Part shown: one piece after another, positions 12,001 to 23,045 of the stretch
How positions within the stretch are numbered: position 1 is the stretch's first letter
Layout of the letters: each line of letters opens with the position of its first letter
NCBI GenBank assembly: GCA_964007475.1
Contig: OZ023275.1
Coordinates: 18,951,829 to 19,015,828 of the forward strand
DNA length: 64,000 bases
Direction: 5' to 3'
Source: Hybos culiciformis
Taxonomy: Eukaryota; Arthropoda; Insecta; Diptera; Hybotidae
Position numbers and translations under genes: made by a program
The notes under the pieces: model-generated
What the model was told of the DNA's origin: nothing
Database searches by the model: none
The model's input: the letters and a program-made list of their open reading frames with translations, nothing else

Positions 12001-12664
12001 ATATTAACTTGGTATCAGATTGTTCTTAAATTTAAAAAAAGAAAATTGACCCATTTATCGTAATACGATCGAGATGAAATTTTGCAGATCGACTCGTAGT
12101 TAGTTGGTGACAATGCTCGATTGAATGTACTATAATGACCTTTTTTTTAAGGAATTTAAATTTTTGAGAGATAAAAAGATAGCCTTTCATTTAAAGGATT
12201 TATAATTAAAACTTTGTTTTGATGGGTTGTGTTTTTTTATTATTATGTAATTATGTAGCATAATAACAAACTTCTCCATGTAAGCTGGACATTTTAAGAT
12301 CATCGTCATAATATTGTAAAAATAAACTTATTTAATTGTACTATTTCAATAAATTTTTAGTATTAAAACCTTATAATCGTAGTTACAATTCACGAAATAT
12401 TTTTAAGAAATTCAGTATGTTCTTTATTGAATCGAAATTTACTATTCTTTTATTTCATATGACAATATAAATGCACATAAGCATCATTTTGAGTTTTCTG
12501 ATAAATAAAAAATATAAAACTTTTTAAATAATTTTTTTTTATAGATCTCATCAATACTTTCTGATAATTGTAAAAAAATTCGCATTTATGAAATGGAAAT
12601 CGAAGATGATGATGATGAAATAGAAATGTCTTCTTCAAATATATTCGATACGAGTAGAGAATGA
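6047..12664 (+). CDS. ANAPC4: ANAPC4, anaphase-promoting complex subunit 4
   Basis: ANAPC4 is a platform subunit of the APC/C ubiquitin ligase that drives mitotic exit. Exons: 6047-6158, 8069-8185, 8264-8400, 8556-8929, 9715-9891, 9950-10112, 10641-10893, 11236-11981 and 12545-12664; every junction is GT-AG and in frame, giving 732 residues (human protein about 808). The N-terminal WD40-like blade is clear: CWSRKMDLIAIGNDKGEVII, HRLNWQKISSF, then AYSNGKVSLYDVE. The middle matches the long helical ANAPC4 domain (LTEKGLKKLGTSIDLSYSTI; RNAGAFLLKIIEFQQAIDQS; DDMSSISQEDITHLAEFLY), and FNLERVGQYLADD follows. The end is acidic (EIEDDDDEIEMSSSNIFDT). ATG at 6047 was chosen as the most upstream; an in-frame ATG at 6065 (MKQILARNLGF) is an equally good family start. 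Poly(A) signals lie at 12677 and 12708. Introns hold a SINE, an exon-like segment and a TTAA palindrome. Confidence 0.94.
6185..6460 (-). mobile_element. tRNA-derived SINE in ANAPC4 intron 1
   Basis: Read on the minus strand from about 6460, the sequence begins with a tRNA-like head: GGCCGTCATGG, an A box TGGTGTAGTGG (6449-6439) and a perfect B box GGTTCGATTCC (6405-6395) at normal spacing. The T-stem, acceptor stem and anticodon arm do not pair properly, so it is not a functional tRNA. A non-tRNA body follows (TGTTTGTGTTTGTG, then GC-richer sequence including CGGGATAGATCC) to an uncertain 3' end near 6185. No target duplication was identified. The SINE family is not recognised. Confidence 0.7.
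9171..9561. mobile_element. 391-bp TTAA-flanked foldback element in ANAPC4 intron 4
   Basis: Two arms of about 195 bp, roughly 90% identical by eye, are inverted around an essentially loopless centre (TTTTTTTGTG-A-CACAAAAAAA near 9366). Outer ends read GGGACTTGGTACCAG on the left and CTGGTACCAAGTCCTC on the right, each immediately next to TTAA (9167-9170 and 9562-9565). TTAA duplication is the hallmark of piggyBac-type transposition, but there is no ORF and the tip is not the canonical CCC of piggyBac ends. A second locus with the same tip is at 56891-56984. Confidence 0.85.
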
Positions 12665-13539
12665 AATCAAATCATTAATAAATTATAAATGTTTCATTGA
12701 AAATAGAAATAAATTATGGTATTATTATAAAAAGAATATTATTTATTTGTCTTGACGGATTATTAATTATTGCTATCATAAGAACGAGAATTTTTTGTTA
12801 TATAATTGAAGAAAATTATGAAAATTACCAATTTACTAGGGAATTAAATAAAATAGGTATCGATGAGTTGTGGGTAAGTTTTTCCAGAGCATTTCACAAT
12901 ATTTTTTTTAAATTATTTCAAAGCTGATTATGTCGTGTATATTCCATGTATTATCTGTTTCTCTAATGTATATTATATGTATACCTGTTTAATTGTTCCA
13001 AAATGAACATTTCCATAAGATATTCTTTTTATCTATCAATTGATTATTTAAAATGAAAATCTTTCAAATTATTTTCCCACTATCTATCTGTTTTCATTAT
13101 TCAAAAATAAAAAACTTTCAATAAAGAAAAGTTTAGGGCCAAAAATTAATGATAATGAAAAAATAAACCGAATTTTTTAGCCATTTATAAAATTATATAT
13201 TTTACATTTTTAATTTGAATAATTAAATTAATTAAATTTCAAAAATTAAATAAATAGAGGAATATTTTTTTCACATTCAATTGAATTTTGCTTATTAGTC
13301 AACAGTCATATTATATTTTCTCTTTTTTTTTTTTGTCCTATGTTATAATAACGAAATTTTTGACTTAACCGTGTGCAGGAAGAACATTATTATTCAATAA
13401 ACATTTTACATAAAATTTACATTTAATATTGAAATTATTGGAAAAGTGTACAAAAGAAAAAGAAAATTGAGAGAAAAGTATTAACTTTTTTTTTTTAAAT
13501 TTATTTTATTTTTTAATTTAAAAAAGTTTTTTTTTTTAT
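12665..13539. other. Convergent 3' region of ANAPC4 and troponin T
   Basis: This contains the ANAPC4 3' UTR (poly(A) signals 12677-12682 and 12708-12713) and, on the minus strand, the troponin T 3' UTR, with a possible AATAAA complement at 13500-13505 only 35 nt past the stop. Nothing else is recognisable. Confidence 0.55.
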
Positions 13540-13604
13540 TTATTCTTCTTCTTCCTCCTCCTCTTCTTCCTCTTCTTCTTCTTCCTCTTCCTCTTCTTCT
13601 TCTT
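13540..13604 (-). other. Troponin T last exon: poly-glutamate tail
   Basis: Together with the split codon from E8, this exon encodes 21 consecutive Glu (a mix of GAA and GAG) and TAA. E8 already ends in an acidic run, so the tail is longer still. Glu-rich C-terminal extensions are typical of insect troponin T and are associated with flight and jump muscle. Confidence 0.93.
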
Positions 13605-16600
13605 CTAAAATAAATAAATAAAAAAATTAAATTATATGTCTTTCTTTAAATATTTTCAACTTTGAAAAAAAAAACTAACCCTCTTCTTCGCCTTCTTCCT
13701 CTTCAACGACTTCTTCTACCTCATCCTCATCTTCGATAATATCTTCGTCGGCTTTAACATCTTCTTCACCCTCTGGTGTTTCGGGTTCTCCTGTTTTTTT
13801 GCCTGGTCGTTCTCCGAACCATTTTGGCAATTTGGCTAAATTTAAATTGAATAGTTATATTAAAAACGATTATTGACATAAAAATAATAATTCATATTTT
13901 TGAAAACTTTAGTTAATATTCATTATTTTTTTTTTTGCTATTTGGGAATACAAGTATTGGTGTAAGACCACTTTCAAACAAGACGACACTTATTAACTGC
14001 AGCCGAAAAAAATTATTTGTTCTAGTAAAATTTAAATTAAATACATTTTTGTCAATATAATATTTAGATTATATAATATACTTATTATATCTAATAATTA
14101 TTTTAAATTTGAAAGAATTTGTCTAAGCTTCGACGTTTTTTGTTTTATGTTACTTTTAATTTCATTGACTATCAACTAAAGTTTTCTTGAAAATATGTTC
14201 AAAGGTTATTCATCAACTAACCAAAAAACCAAATATTTTAAAAATATGTTTTTCTTTTAATTATTACACATTGGTGATCAAAGTTGTTAAAAACAAAACA
14301 TATTCACAAATACTGTGTGTTTTATTTCTTTGTTTAAGACACTCACCTTTTTGGCGACCATGATATTGATCTTTCTTTTCTGTCCAGATTTTTTCATTAG
14401 TTTCCTTAGTAAGTTCTAGGAATCCCTGTTTTTTTGTAATTTTGTACACAAAAGGAAAAAAAAGAAAACAAAAAAAAAAAAAAAGAAAACAAATTGTATT
14501 TAGGGGAACATATCGTGCAAGTTAGTTATGTTTTGTATTTGTATAAATAAATATAATTTAGATATGAAAAACTGGGGCACAGTATTTGTTAACTTATTTC
14601 TGCTGATCAACAATATAAATTCGAAAAAGAACTTTAAGTTTTAGCTATATTATATATATTAATCAAACTTGCATTGCATCTCATAAACATTTTTAACATT
14701 TTTTATCCAAAGTTTTCGTGAATGCTTTGATTTAAAAATGATTCTATGTGTTTCAGCTGTGCGTTAAATCTATAAAAAATCATTAATGAAATTCTATTTT
14801 ATTTTATTTTTCGAACCGTTAAAATTTTAGTACATCAATGCCCCAGTTTTCTCATTTTTTTGTTCTTATAATTATTATTTTTTTTATTTATGCTGTTAAA
14901 TAAATAGTTAAAATTATGTCTGTAGCAATGACTGTTTTAAAATATCAAGAATAATTTATGGCCCCTGGGCTATCTTATATATTTAAAGCAATCATTGAAT
15001 TTTAAACATAGGTACAACTTCAATATTCAAATTGAAATTATGTTTGATAATCATGTTGGTATTTTGTACTTGTTGTGGTCTGGTGATTTTTTTTTTTATT
15101 CAAATGTTTCATATAAATATTTTATTTATAAGTTATAATTCGTGTTTTTGATGCCGATTTATTTTTTCTAATGTTTGTAGAGTTATTTCCGATTTTCATA
15201 TATTATTTTAAGTAGGTATATATATATGTTATAAAAATATCATGTAAGAATACTGTAGATTTATTTAAAACACGAGGAGAAAATATGGGTAACACAAAAA
15301 ACAAAAAAAAAAAATAGTATAGAACATACATTTTTTTTTTTCTCAATATTCTCATGAGTACATTTTAAATGTAGTATCTACATTTTTTCTCAAAAAAAAA
15401 AAAAAATTAGTTATTTTACAAGAGAAGAAAATTAAAGATCAAAAATCGACATACATTATTGTAAACATTTAAAAATATATAACATATATATATTTATTTT
15501 TGAAATAATATTTAAATTTATACATTTAAATATTATATTTTAATACAAGAAGATAAAAAAAGGACACAAAAACTTAAGAAACAATATACAACGGAAAATG
15601 ATATTTTAAATTTTTTTAATTTATTAATATTTTCTTACATTTTGTACGTTGCATAAAGAGCTCATGTTTTTGCTGCCACGATTTTTCTCTTACTTCAGCT
15701 GATAATGTATCGAAACCCTTTTATATTTAAAATTTGTTTTATTTTTTTTTTTAGTCAGAGCAAAATAAATAATTTTGTGTTTATAATCGATAACAACAAA
15801 AATATAAATATAAAGGCCAAGTACAGGGATTATTATTAAAAAAAAATGCTTTTTAAAAACATTTGAATTTCAAAAAGGTAAAGAATCTTAATAAAAAATA
15901 AGTAGATAATAGTAATAATGGTAAATATAGTAAGTTAGGTATATATTAAGGTAATTATTATGGTATTCAAAAATAATTTTCAATATTTTAGTCGTTGTTT
16001 TTATATAATTTTAATTAATTTTATCTGAAAAATTCTTCTTTTTGTAATAAACAGAAAAATTTATATATTATATAGTTTAAAATTGATTTTTGTTCCCACA
16101 AATCAATAATATTTATTATACTTACACCTTCAAAAAGTTTCTTTTTGTCATCATATGAGCGGGTATCTACACGGCGTTCATATTTTGATGCAACTTGAAT
16201 TTTTGGCTAAAAAAAATAAAAATTTTAATTAAATTATTATAATTTACATAGGGCAGAAACTTATTAACACCGTTATACATTAATTAAACATTAATTAAAA
16301 AAAATTATTTCAGAATACATTCTGTTTAATATTACTCACCGGGTATTTTCCTGTAAGAGCTTCGGGATCGAGACCTTTTTTCAAGGCTTTGTGTCTAAGT
16401 TGTTGTTTCTGTCTTTCCTTCAACTCTTTTAACTAGATAATGAAAGAAAAATAAATTAAATAAATGAAAACATTTTTCATAAAAAAAAAAATTATAAATT
16501 TACATCGTAGTCTTGGCGTTTTTGCCTTTCTTCTAAATCATATTTTTCAGTTTCCAACTTGACAATAGTTTCCCATAATTCTTTGGCTTTTGAACGTAAT

Positions 16601-19600
16601 GTACTTTCATTCATGTTATCAATATCAAGTGGTTTGATACGGAACGATAAGGAAATTTTCTTTTCTTCCTCAAGCTGCTCCTTAGTCTTGTTACGTTCCA
16701 TGGCAGCTGATGATAAACCAAGAACACCTGGTTCTTTTTTGGCAATTGTGAAGTTGGGTCCCTTCTTATCTTTATCTTTCATTGCTTGAACCATAGCTTG
16801 ACGTTTACGTTCAGCTTCCTCGAGGCGCATTCTTTTATCTTCTATTTCCCGTTGTTTCTTTTCTTCAACCTCACGGACACGACGTTCTTCTTCTTCTTTC
16901 TTACGTTGTGCCAATTTAGCTTCTTCTTCAGCCCGTGTTACTTTACGTTTGGCTTGCTTTTCTTTGAGTTTTTTCAACTCATCTTCTTCCTTTGCACGCT
17001 GTTTACGCCATTCAGAAATATATTCTTTTAGTTGTTCATCTAAATCGGAACGTTTTTGATCTTGGCGTTTAATGAATTCTGGATCGCCTTCTCCTCTTTA
17101 AATTTCAATAAAATGTTAATTAAATATAATTATATACTATTGAATTTTATATAGAAAGCTTTTATTTGACCATTATAAAGTTTACAAAAAGAAAAATTAT
17201 TTATGAAATTAAAACAATAGTGAAAATGGAAAATAATATGCAAATCTATGTGCCCATTTTTCAACATTGCAAGCAAATAATAATAAAATTATAACATTTT
17301 GATTTAAAGATCATTATTTCATTTAGTTAAGAGTTTTAACATTATTAATATACTAATAATAGACAAAAAAATTAATCAGAATTGATGAAATTAAAATATA
17401 AAACAATAATTAAGTGATAAGATAAAGTGCTTTATAATGGTCTCTTAAACTGAAGCAATATTTACTAATATAATAAATATGTTATTTTTCAAATCAAAAT
17501 CAAATAATCGACTCATTAGTGCGCTAAAATTAAAAGGCAGGACTTTTATACAAGGTTGATATAACTTATTTCTTATTAATGCAATTAAGAAACAGACGCA
17601 ATGTGAAAGAAATTTAATATTATAAACTAGTTATTCAATTATGGATATTTAATAAAGTAATCATTCTATAGAGATTTATTATATTTATTGTAGGTATTTA
17701 TTATTTCGTTTAATGTTATATGAACGGACTGATGAACTTTTAATGAATAATATTTTCAATTTTTATGTTCTGCCTTAAAAAATCAGTATGGCTATGATGA
17801 TGTTGACAAGAAATAGGAGCATATTGTTCATTAAACTTGATTTTTCAATAGAAAATAAAAGTTTGTTCGCTTGAACTAAGAAGAAAAAAAGGATAACAAC
17901 AAACAAATTGAACATAAATATAATAATACTACTAGGATCAAGTGAATAATATCAGAGAAGATATAAATTGCGAGATGTCGCATTGGATACTAAAATTGAA
18001 CTTGGGTGACAGCACAGAAGAAAAATGTAAATAAATATTATTATTTATCAAAACTATTGTAGGTCTTTGGTACGTCCAAAGCAAAAAATATAAAAAACAA
18101 TTTTTAGTATCCAATGCGACATCTCATATTTAATATTATCTCTGCTATTATATAGGAAAAATATTATTTAAAAACATTTTAGAATATTATTGTCAAATAA
18201 ATTTGTGATACTGTGTGATGGGTATTCTGCAAAAATGTGGTACTAAACAAAAATAATGTTAGACAAATGTTATTTTGTGTTTCTGAAGGTATATTGTGTG
18301 TGTTATTTAATGACATTTAATAAACTGTACAGTGAATAATGGTTATATTTGTTTTTATTTAATTTACTTATTAAAAAGTTTATTTGTGTGTGTTTTTTTT
18401 TCTTAAATTATTCCTGATTTTTCAATTTAAAAAGAAATTAATTTTCAATTTAATTCAAAGAAAATTAGAATATTTAATTGTTATATTACAAAATATTATT
18501 TTTATTAAATGAAATTAATTATTCAATTTAATTTCATATTTAAAAAAAATGTTAGTCTTAAAAAAAAAAAATATAATATCTATATTTTACAAAAATATAT
18601 ATACAAATTTAATAAATAATAATTCTATAAAAAATTATTTATTCTTCCGAATTTCATAAAAAATCAAAAAATATGCGCATTTGAGTTAAAAATGCATTAT
18701 GTTTTTAATTTATAAAAAAAGAAAAAAAAAATTTATTAAAAAAATATTATTTACAATAACGAAGCTTAATTTTATTTTTAATTTTCTGTTTTATTTTACA
18801 CAAAAAGCTTTATATATATTTTTTTTTTTATTATTTAATAATAATATATTTTTATAATATTGGCAAAAAGGTGTGTAACTATTTTTCAAAAATAAATTTT
18901 GTTTTTTTTGCTCTTCTATTATTATATTCTATTATATTCGTAATTTTGTTGTAAAATTTATAAAGGACGTATGTTTGTCATACGTTAAATAACACCAACA
19001 AAAATGAATTTGAAGACAACAACAACATGTTTGATAAAACGAATATAACTACGAATATAACTACGAATATAAAAGCAAGAATTTAAAAAGTGTACCCATA
19101 TTTTTCGTGATATTATTAATGGTGAAAACACAATTGGGGCGACAACGACGGCGACAGCGATTTTTCATATAAAAAAGTCGCCTCAGTTGTTTCATTCTCA
19201 TACAAATATATGGTTTTTGACAGTCGCTATCGCTGTCGCCGTCGCTGTCGCCCCAATTGTGTTTTCACCTTAATGGAGTAATCAACTAATTAAAAATTTT
19301 TCGTTGTTCGTATTTACAAAAAAAAAAAAAAATTGTATTTTCGCCCATCTCAACATCGACATGTTTGATCGAACAAAAATAAAATAAAATAAAAAGAAAA
19401 TTCAAAGTATGTCACATTGAATAAAACACAAATACCTATGTTGAATGTCAATAATGGATAGATTAATTAGAAATTAAATGAAAATTATGCAGTACCGAGT
19501 TTATTACTAATAGTAATAATTATTAGTTTTTAAATTTAATGTATTTATTATTTGATATATTTTTTCAATATTATTATTTATTTATTATTTAGAATTTTTT

Positions 19601-22600
19601 CTAATGATCTATAGTGATACTTAGTTTATTTATATATTTTTTTAATTGCATTTATATTTTACAAATTCATTTTGTTATTGGTGTTGTTCTTTAGTACTTT
19701 TTTCTTTTACCAAAATTAATATTAAATTATCAAGTTAATTATACAACGTTTTGCCATTTAAAAAAATATTATTATTATTATTATTTTTTAATTTTTGCGC
19801 TAAACGATTATGTTACACTTTATATAATATAATATAAAAATTAATAATTTTTTTTTTATGAACAAAAAAAACTTACTCGGCGGCGGGAGTTTCGGGTTGT
19901 TTATGATGTCTTTACAATCATTTTAATTATTTTTTTATTTTCGAAAATTAATTCATTCAAAATGTTTGTAGAAGAATTAAAAAAGTTGGTTTTTTTTTTT
20001 TGTAAAAAAAATAGAAAAGAAAAAAAAAATCAAAAAATTACTTCCTAATTCCTAGGCAAAATTTTCTAACAAAAATATTTATTAAAATCTAGAAAAACTT
20101 CTTTAAAATATTGAAGAAGATAGGTATTTTTTTTTCTTTACTAATCAAAAATAAAATTCTTATTAAAATATTTCTAAATTAAAAATTATGTAGGTATAGA
20201 ATTGAAAAAATTCGTTAAACAAAATGTTGGATATGTTTTTATAATTAATTGTTTTGTTCTAATTAACTAAAAGTTATTATTGATCAATGTCGTAAGTTTT
20301 AATATATATTTATGTCTTTTATTGAAATGGTTTAAAAGTTATAAAAAGTTTTAATATATTTAATATCTACTTCTAATAAATTAATTATTGGTTATATATT
20401 TTAATAAGAGAAGTATATTGGTTTCTGTATTCAATTAAAACATAATATAAGTTTATTGGGATTACATTTTATTATTGTAACTTTGTTATTTTCATTAACA
20501 TTCCTTCATTGCTAAATCTAAGCTCGTCGATAAGCATTTGTGAAATAAACATCGATTTTATATATCAATCTTTTGTTTTTAAAGTACTTTAAATTTTTTC
20601 ATATATGATAACTAAAAATATGATATATAATATGTTTTGTAATTTCAAATGATCCTAAATACCTGTCCTAAGCAAACAATATAATCTATAGTGTGAAGTA
20701 CATTAAAATTGACAAATTGTTTACAAAAGAAAAAAATTTTTAAAATTCTCAAGATCTCAAATATATAACTAAGAATTTATTTATAAAATTTAAAAACCAA
20801 TATACTTTTCTTTTCTTTTTGTCCCTAATTACTGAATTAATTTTTTTTTTGTATAAAAATAAAATTAAATATTTTATTTTTATTTTAGATGAAGATACTT
20901 ACTTGCTGTAATAGAAAAATGAAAATAGAAAAGAAAATTACATTAATAATAGATTTTGTATTTATTCTTGTGCAATTTATATTTAAAGATTTAATTTGAT
21001 AAAACCATATATAATACTATATTATAGACAGAGTTGTTATAATAAGCTGATATTTATTTAACATAGTTAGCGTAAATTTTTTTTATCACATTATTTTTAC
21101 ATAGCGTATTTTTTTTAAATGAATGTAAATTCATTTTATGTTTTCTTTTATTTTAGCGCTCTTATATTTACATTAAAAGTTATGCACTCACTCAAATATA
21201 TTTTAATTTCAAATATTATAGTAATTTTTGAACTCAAAATAGCTGAAATTATAACTGAATACCTTATAATACATATTTATTTATAATTAAAATTTTGAAT
21301 TTTTCTGAAAAATAGATTAATTTTTATTTTATATGATGGGAAATAAAATAATTGTTTATACACGTCTAGACAAGCAAATAGGACCGACATATTTTCATAC
21401 TTTTTATTCTACTTTAAGTTCAAAGAGAGAACTATTTTCCAAAAAATTAATTTTTTGAAATTTTGTATCGTCGCAGAAAATTAAAAGTATGACCATTGGA
21501 AAGACATTATAATTTAAATTAGATAATTTTAACCTTTAGAATTTTGAAGATTCAATGAAACGAAGCCCGAAATTTTCATTCAAAATACCTACTGCATGTA
21601 CAAAGTAAAAACCGAATACTTCTACTATACTATATATACATTTTATACAATATTTTATATTATATTTTTCTTGAATATTTACATTGTTATATAATTGTAT
21701 ATGAATTGTTTTAAAGAATAAATTTTAATTATAACTAGAACTTTAAAACTTTTAAAATAGAAAAAAAAACTCTTGACTCTGAGCTTCAATCTTTTATTAT
21801 GTCAAATACCTGAAAAAATTAATAAAAATGTTTTCTGAAAGATAACTACTTCAAAGGGATTTATTTTCAATTCAATCTTAAAACTCGTATTCTGAAATTT
21901 TTATGTATAATTTTCAATTAAAGATAAGATCGAGCCTTTACACTTGTAATTATGAATATGAAGTAACATTCTAAGAAATGCATTGGTTTTAAAATATTTG
22001 AAATTAAATTTAGAATTTTTAATATTGTTATATTTATTATTGAAAATAAATTTATTTTTTGTTAATAATACCAGAAAAAAATTTAATAAGAAATTCTTAA
22101 TTAAAATTTTTAGTATTTTTTATATTCGGTGAATTTTTTGAAGCTTGTTAGCATAAATTTTAATTAAAAGTTTCTTAATGTTTAATAAATATTTTAGTTG
22201 CGCTTTTATCTTATAATATTTAATATTAATTATTACATCATTAATTTTTTTTTGTCAATTCGAAACTATAAAATAAATTCACTTACGTCTCTACAACTTC
22301 TTCGACGACCTCTTCTTCAGAGCTAATTATTTAATTCATTAATTCATTCATTTGTTTTCATAGTTTTTTGTGTGTAAATAATGTGGTGATATTTTGTTTT
22401 TTGATATAATATGAAAGGGTAAAAAATTATTTTACAATATTAATTTAAATAGCACAAATAAACAATATTATTTTTAAGAGGAATACTATTTTATACAATG
22501 GATTTTCTTAACAAGTATCCACAAATGGTAAATGGAGTCAACAAACTGTATTACACTTATACTGGAATTTTACAAAATAATAATTTTTTTATACAGAATT

Positions 22601-23021
22601 GCAGAATTTTAATCTCTAAATTATACATACTTTTGACAATTAAAGGTCTGTTGCCATGCTCTCTATATTATATATTTAAGCTAACATTTTTATGAACAAT
22701 AATCGATGAGAGAATAAAACTTTTCAAAATTTTCAAACATTAAATATTAAAAAAAAAACACATTCAAGGTTCTATGTATATTGAATAATAAGCTCCACAT
22801 ACGACTACAGTTGGAGTCCGATGAAATATATAAGCATATATTTTTTTTAAATAATTTTCAAGAATTGGGATTCTTCTATATAGTGCAATAATAAAAATGC
22901 AATCTAAATTTTTCAATGTATTCATATCAAAAAGAAAATAATATTTGATGGATATAAAAATAATTTTCTTATTTTGTTTTAGGGCAAATTATACTTACGT
23001 ATATTCCTCATCATCGGACAT
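13540..23021 (-). CDS. TnT (up): Troponin T (upheld), thin-filament regulatory protein
   Basis: Troponin T anchors the troponin complex to tropomyosin on muscle thin filaments. Coding exons in transcript order: E1 23021-22999, E2 22322-22287, microexon 20905-20903 (optional), E3 19909-19877, E4 17095-16504, E5 16432-16340, E6 16206-16126, E7A 15717-15639 or E7B 14425-14347, E8 13835-13680 and E9 13604-13540. All junctions are GT-AG and in frame; without the microexon and with one E7 the product is 385 residues. It starts MSDDEEY, as in Drosophila. E4 encodes the tropomyosin-binding core (GDPEFIKRQDQKRSDL; FTIAKKEPGVLGLSSAAMER; EEEKKISLSFRIKPL), E5 LKELKERQKQQLRHKALKKG, E8 KLPKWFGERPGKK then acidic repeats, and E9 is all glutamate. 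Long introns between the small N-terminal exons suggest regulated alternative splicing. The upstream leader exon is listed separately. Confidence 0.96.
14347..14425 (-). other. Troponin T alternative exon 7B
   Basis: A 79-nt exon (acceptor CAG, donor GTGAGT) encodes GFLELTKETNEKIW followed by TEKKDQYHGRQK and a G of the next codon, giving Ala at the junction with KLPKW. It aligns with the Drosophila segment containing SNEKIWNEKKEQY. It has the same length and phase as exon 7A, so the two must be mutually exclusive to avoid a frameshift. Confidence 0.92.
15639..15717 (-). other. Troponin T alternative exon 7A
   Basis: A 79-nt exon (donor GTAAGA) encodes GFDTLSAEVREKSW followed by QQKHELFMQRTK and a T of the next codon, giving Ser at the junction with KLPKW. 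It shares the GF and EK.W pattern with exon 7B, indicating exon duplication. It corresponds to the mutually exclusive 10A/10B exon pair known from Drosophila upheld. Confidence 0.92.
17951..18147. mobile_element. 197-bp inverted-repeat element in a troponin T intron
   Basis: Left arm (17951-17998) and right arm (18098-18147) are inverted copies sharing GAGATGTCGCATTGGATACT and flanking sequence, with an outer CAGAGA/TCTCTG pair. The roughly 100-bp interior contains a small CTTTGG/CCAAAG hairpin. No ORF and no clear target duplication; it is probably a MITE. Confidence 0.72.
19121..19269. mobile_element. 149-bp MITE with TTAAT duplication in a troponin T intron
   Basis: Terminal inverted repeats of about 40 bp begin GGTGAAAACACAATTGGGGC and continue into GACGGCGACAGCGA; they are GC-rich against an AT-rich background. 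TTAAT directly flanks both ends (19116-19120 and 19270-19274), as expected for a target-site duplication. The roughly 60-bp interior has no coding capacity. It lies about 600 bp downstream (in transcript sense) of alternative exon E3. Confidence 0.87.
19877..19909 (-). other. Troponin T cassette exon E3
   Basis: This 33-nt exon (phase 2 in, phase 2 out) encodes HHKQPETPAA plus split codons, aligning with the KPPQTPAEG segment of the Drosophila protein. Skipping it keeps the frame. The donor GTAAGT is strong; the upstream polypyrimidine tract is weak, consistent with regulated inclusion. Confidence 0.85.
20903..20905 (-). other. Candidate 3-nt troponin T microexon
   Basis: On the minus strand a strong acceptor (TTTTTCTATTACAG) is followed by CAA and then a consensus donor (GTAAGTATC). 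Its position between E2 and E3, and the shared phase 2, mean that inclusion would add exactly one lysine (ACC AAA in place of ACA at the junction). The paired splice sites are directly visible; use of the exon is inferred. Drosophila upheld has three small alternative exons in the same part of the gene. Confidence 0.65.
22287..22322 (-). other. Troponin T cassette exon E2
   Basis: This 36-nt exon (phase 2 to phase 2) encodes SEEEVVEEVVE plus split codons, matching the acidic SSEEEEVVEE region after MSDDEEY in Drosophila. It has a GTAAGT donor and is frame-neutral if skipped. Confidence 0.88.
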
Positions 23022-23045
23022 GATTATAGTTTGGGATAATTAAAC

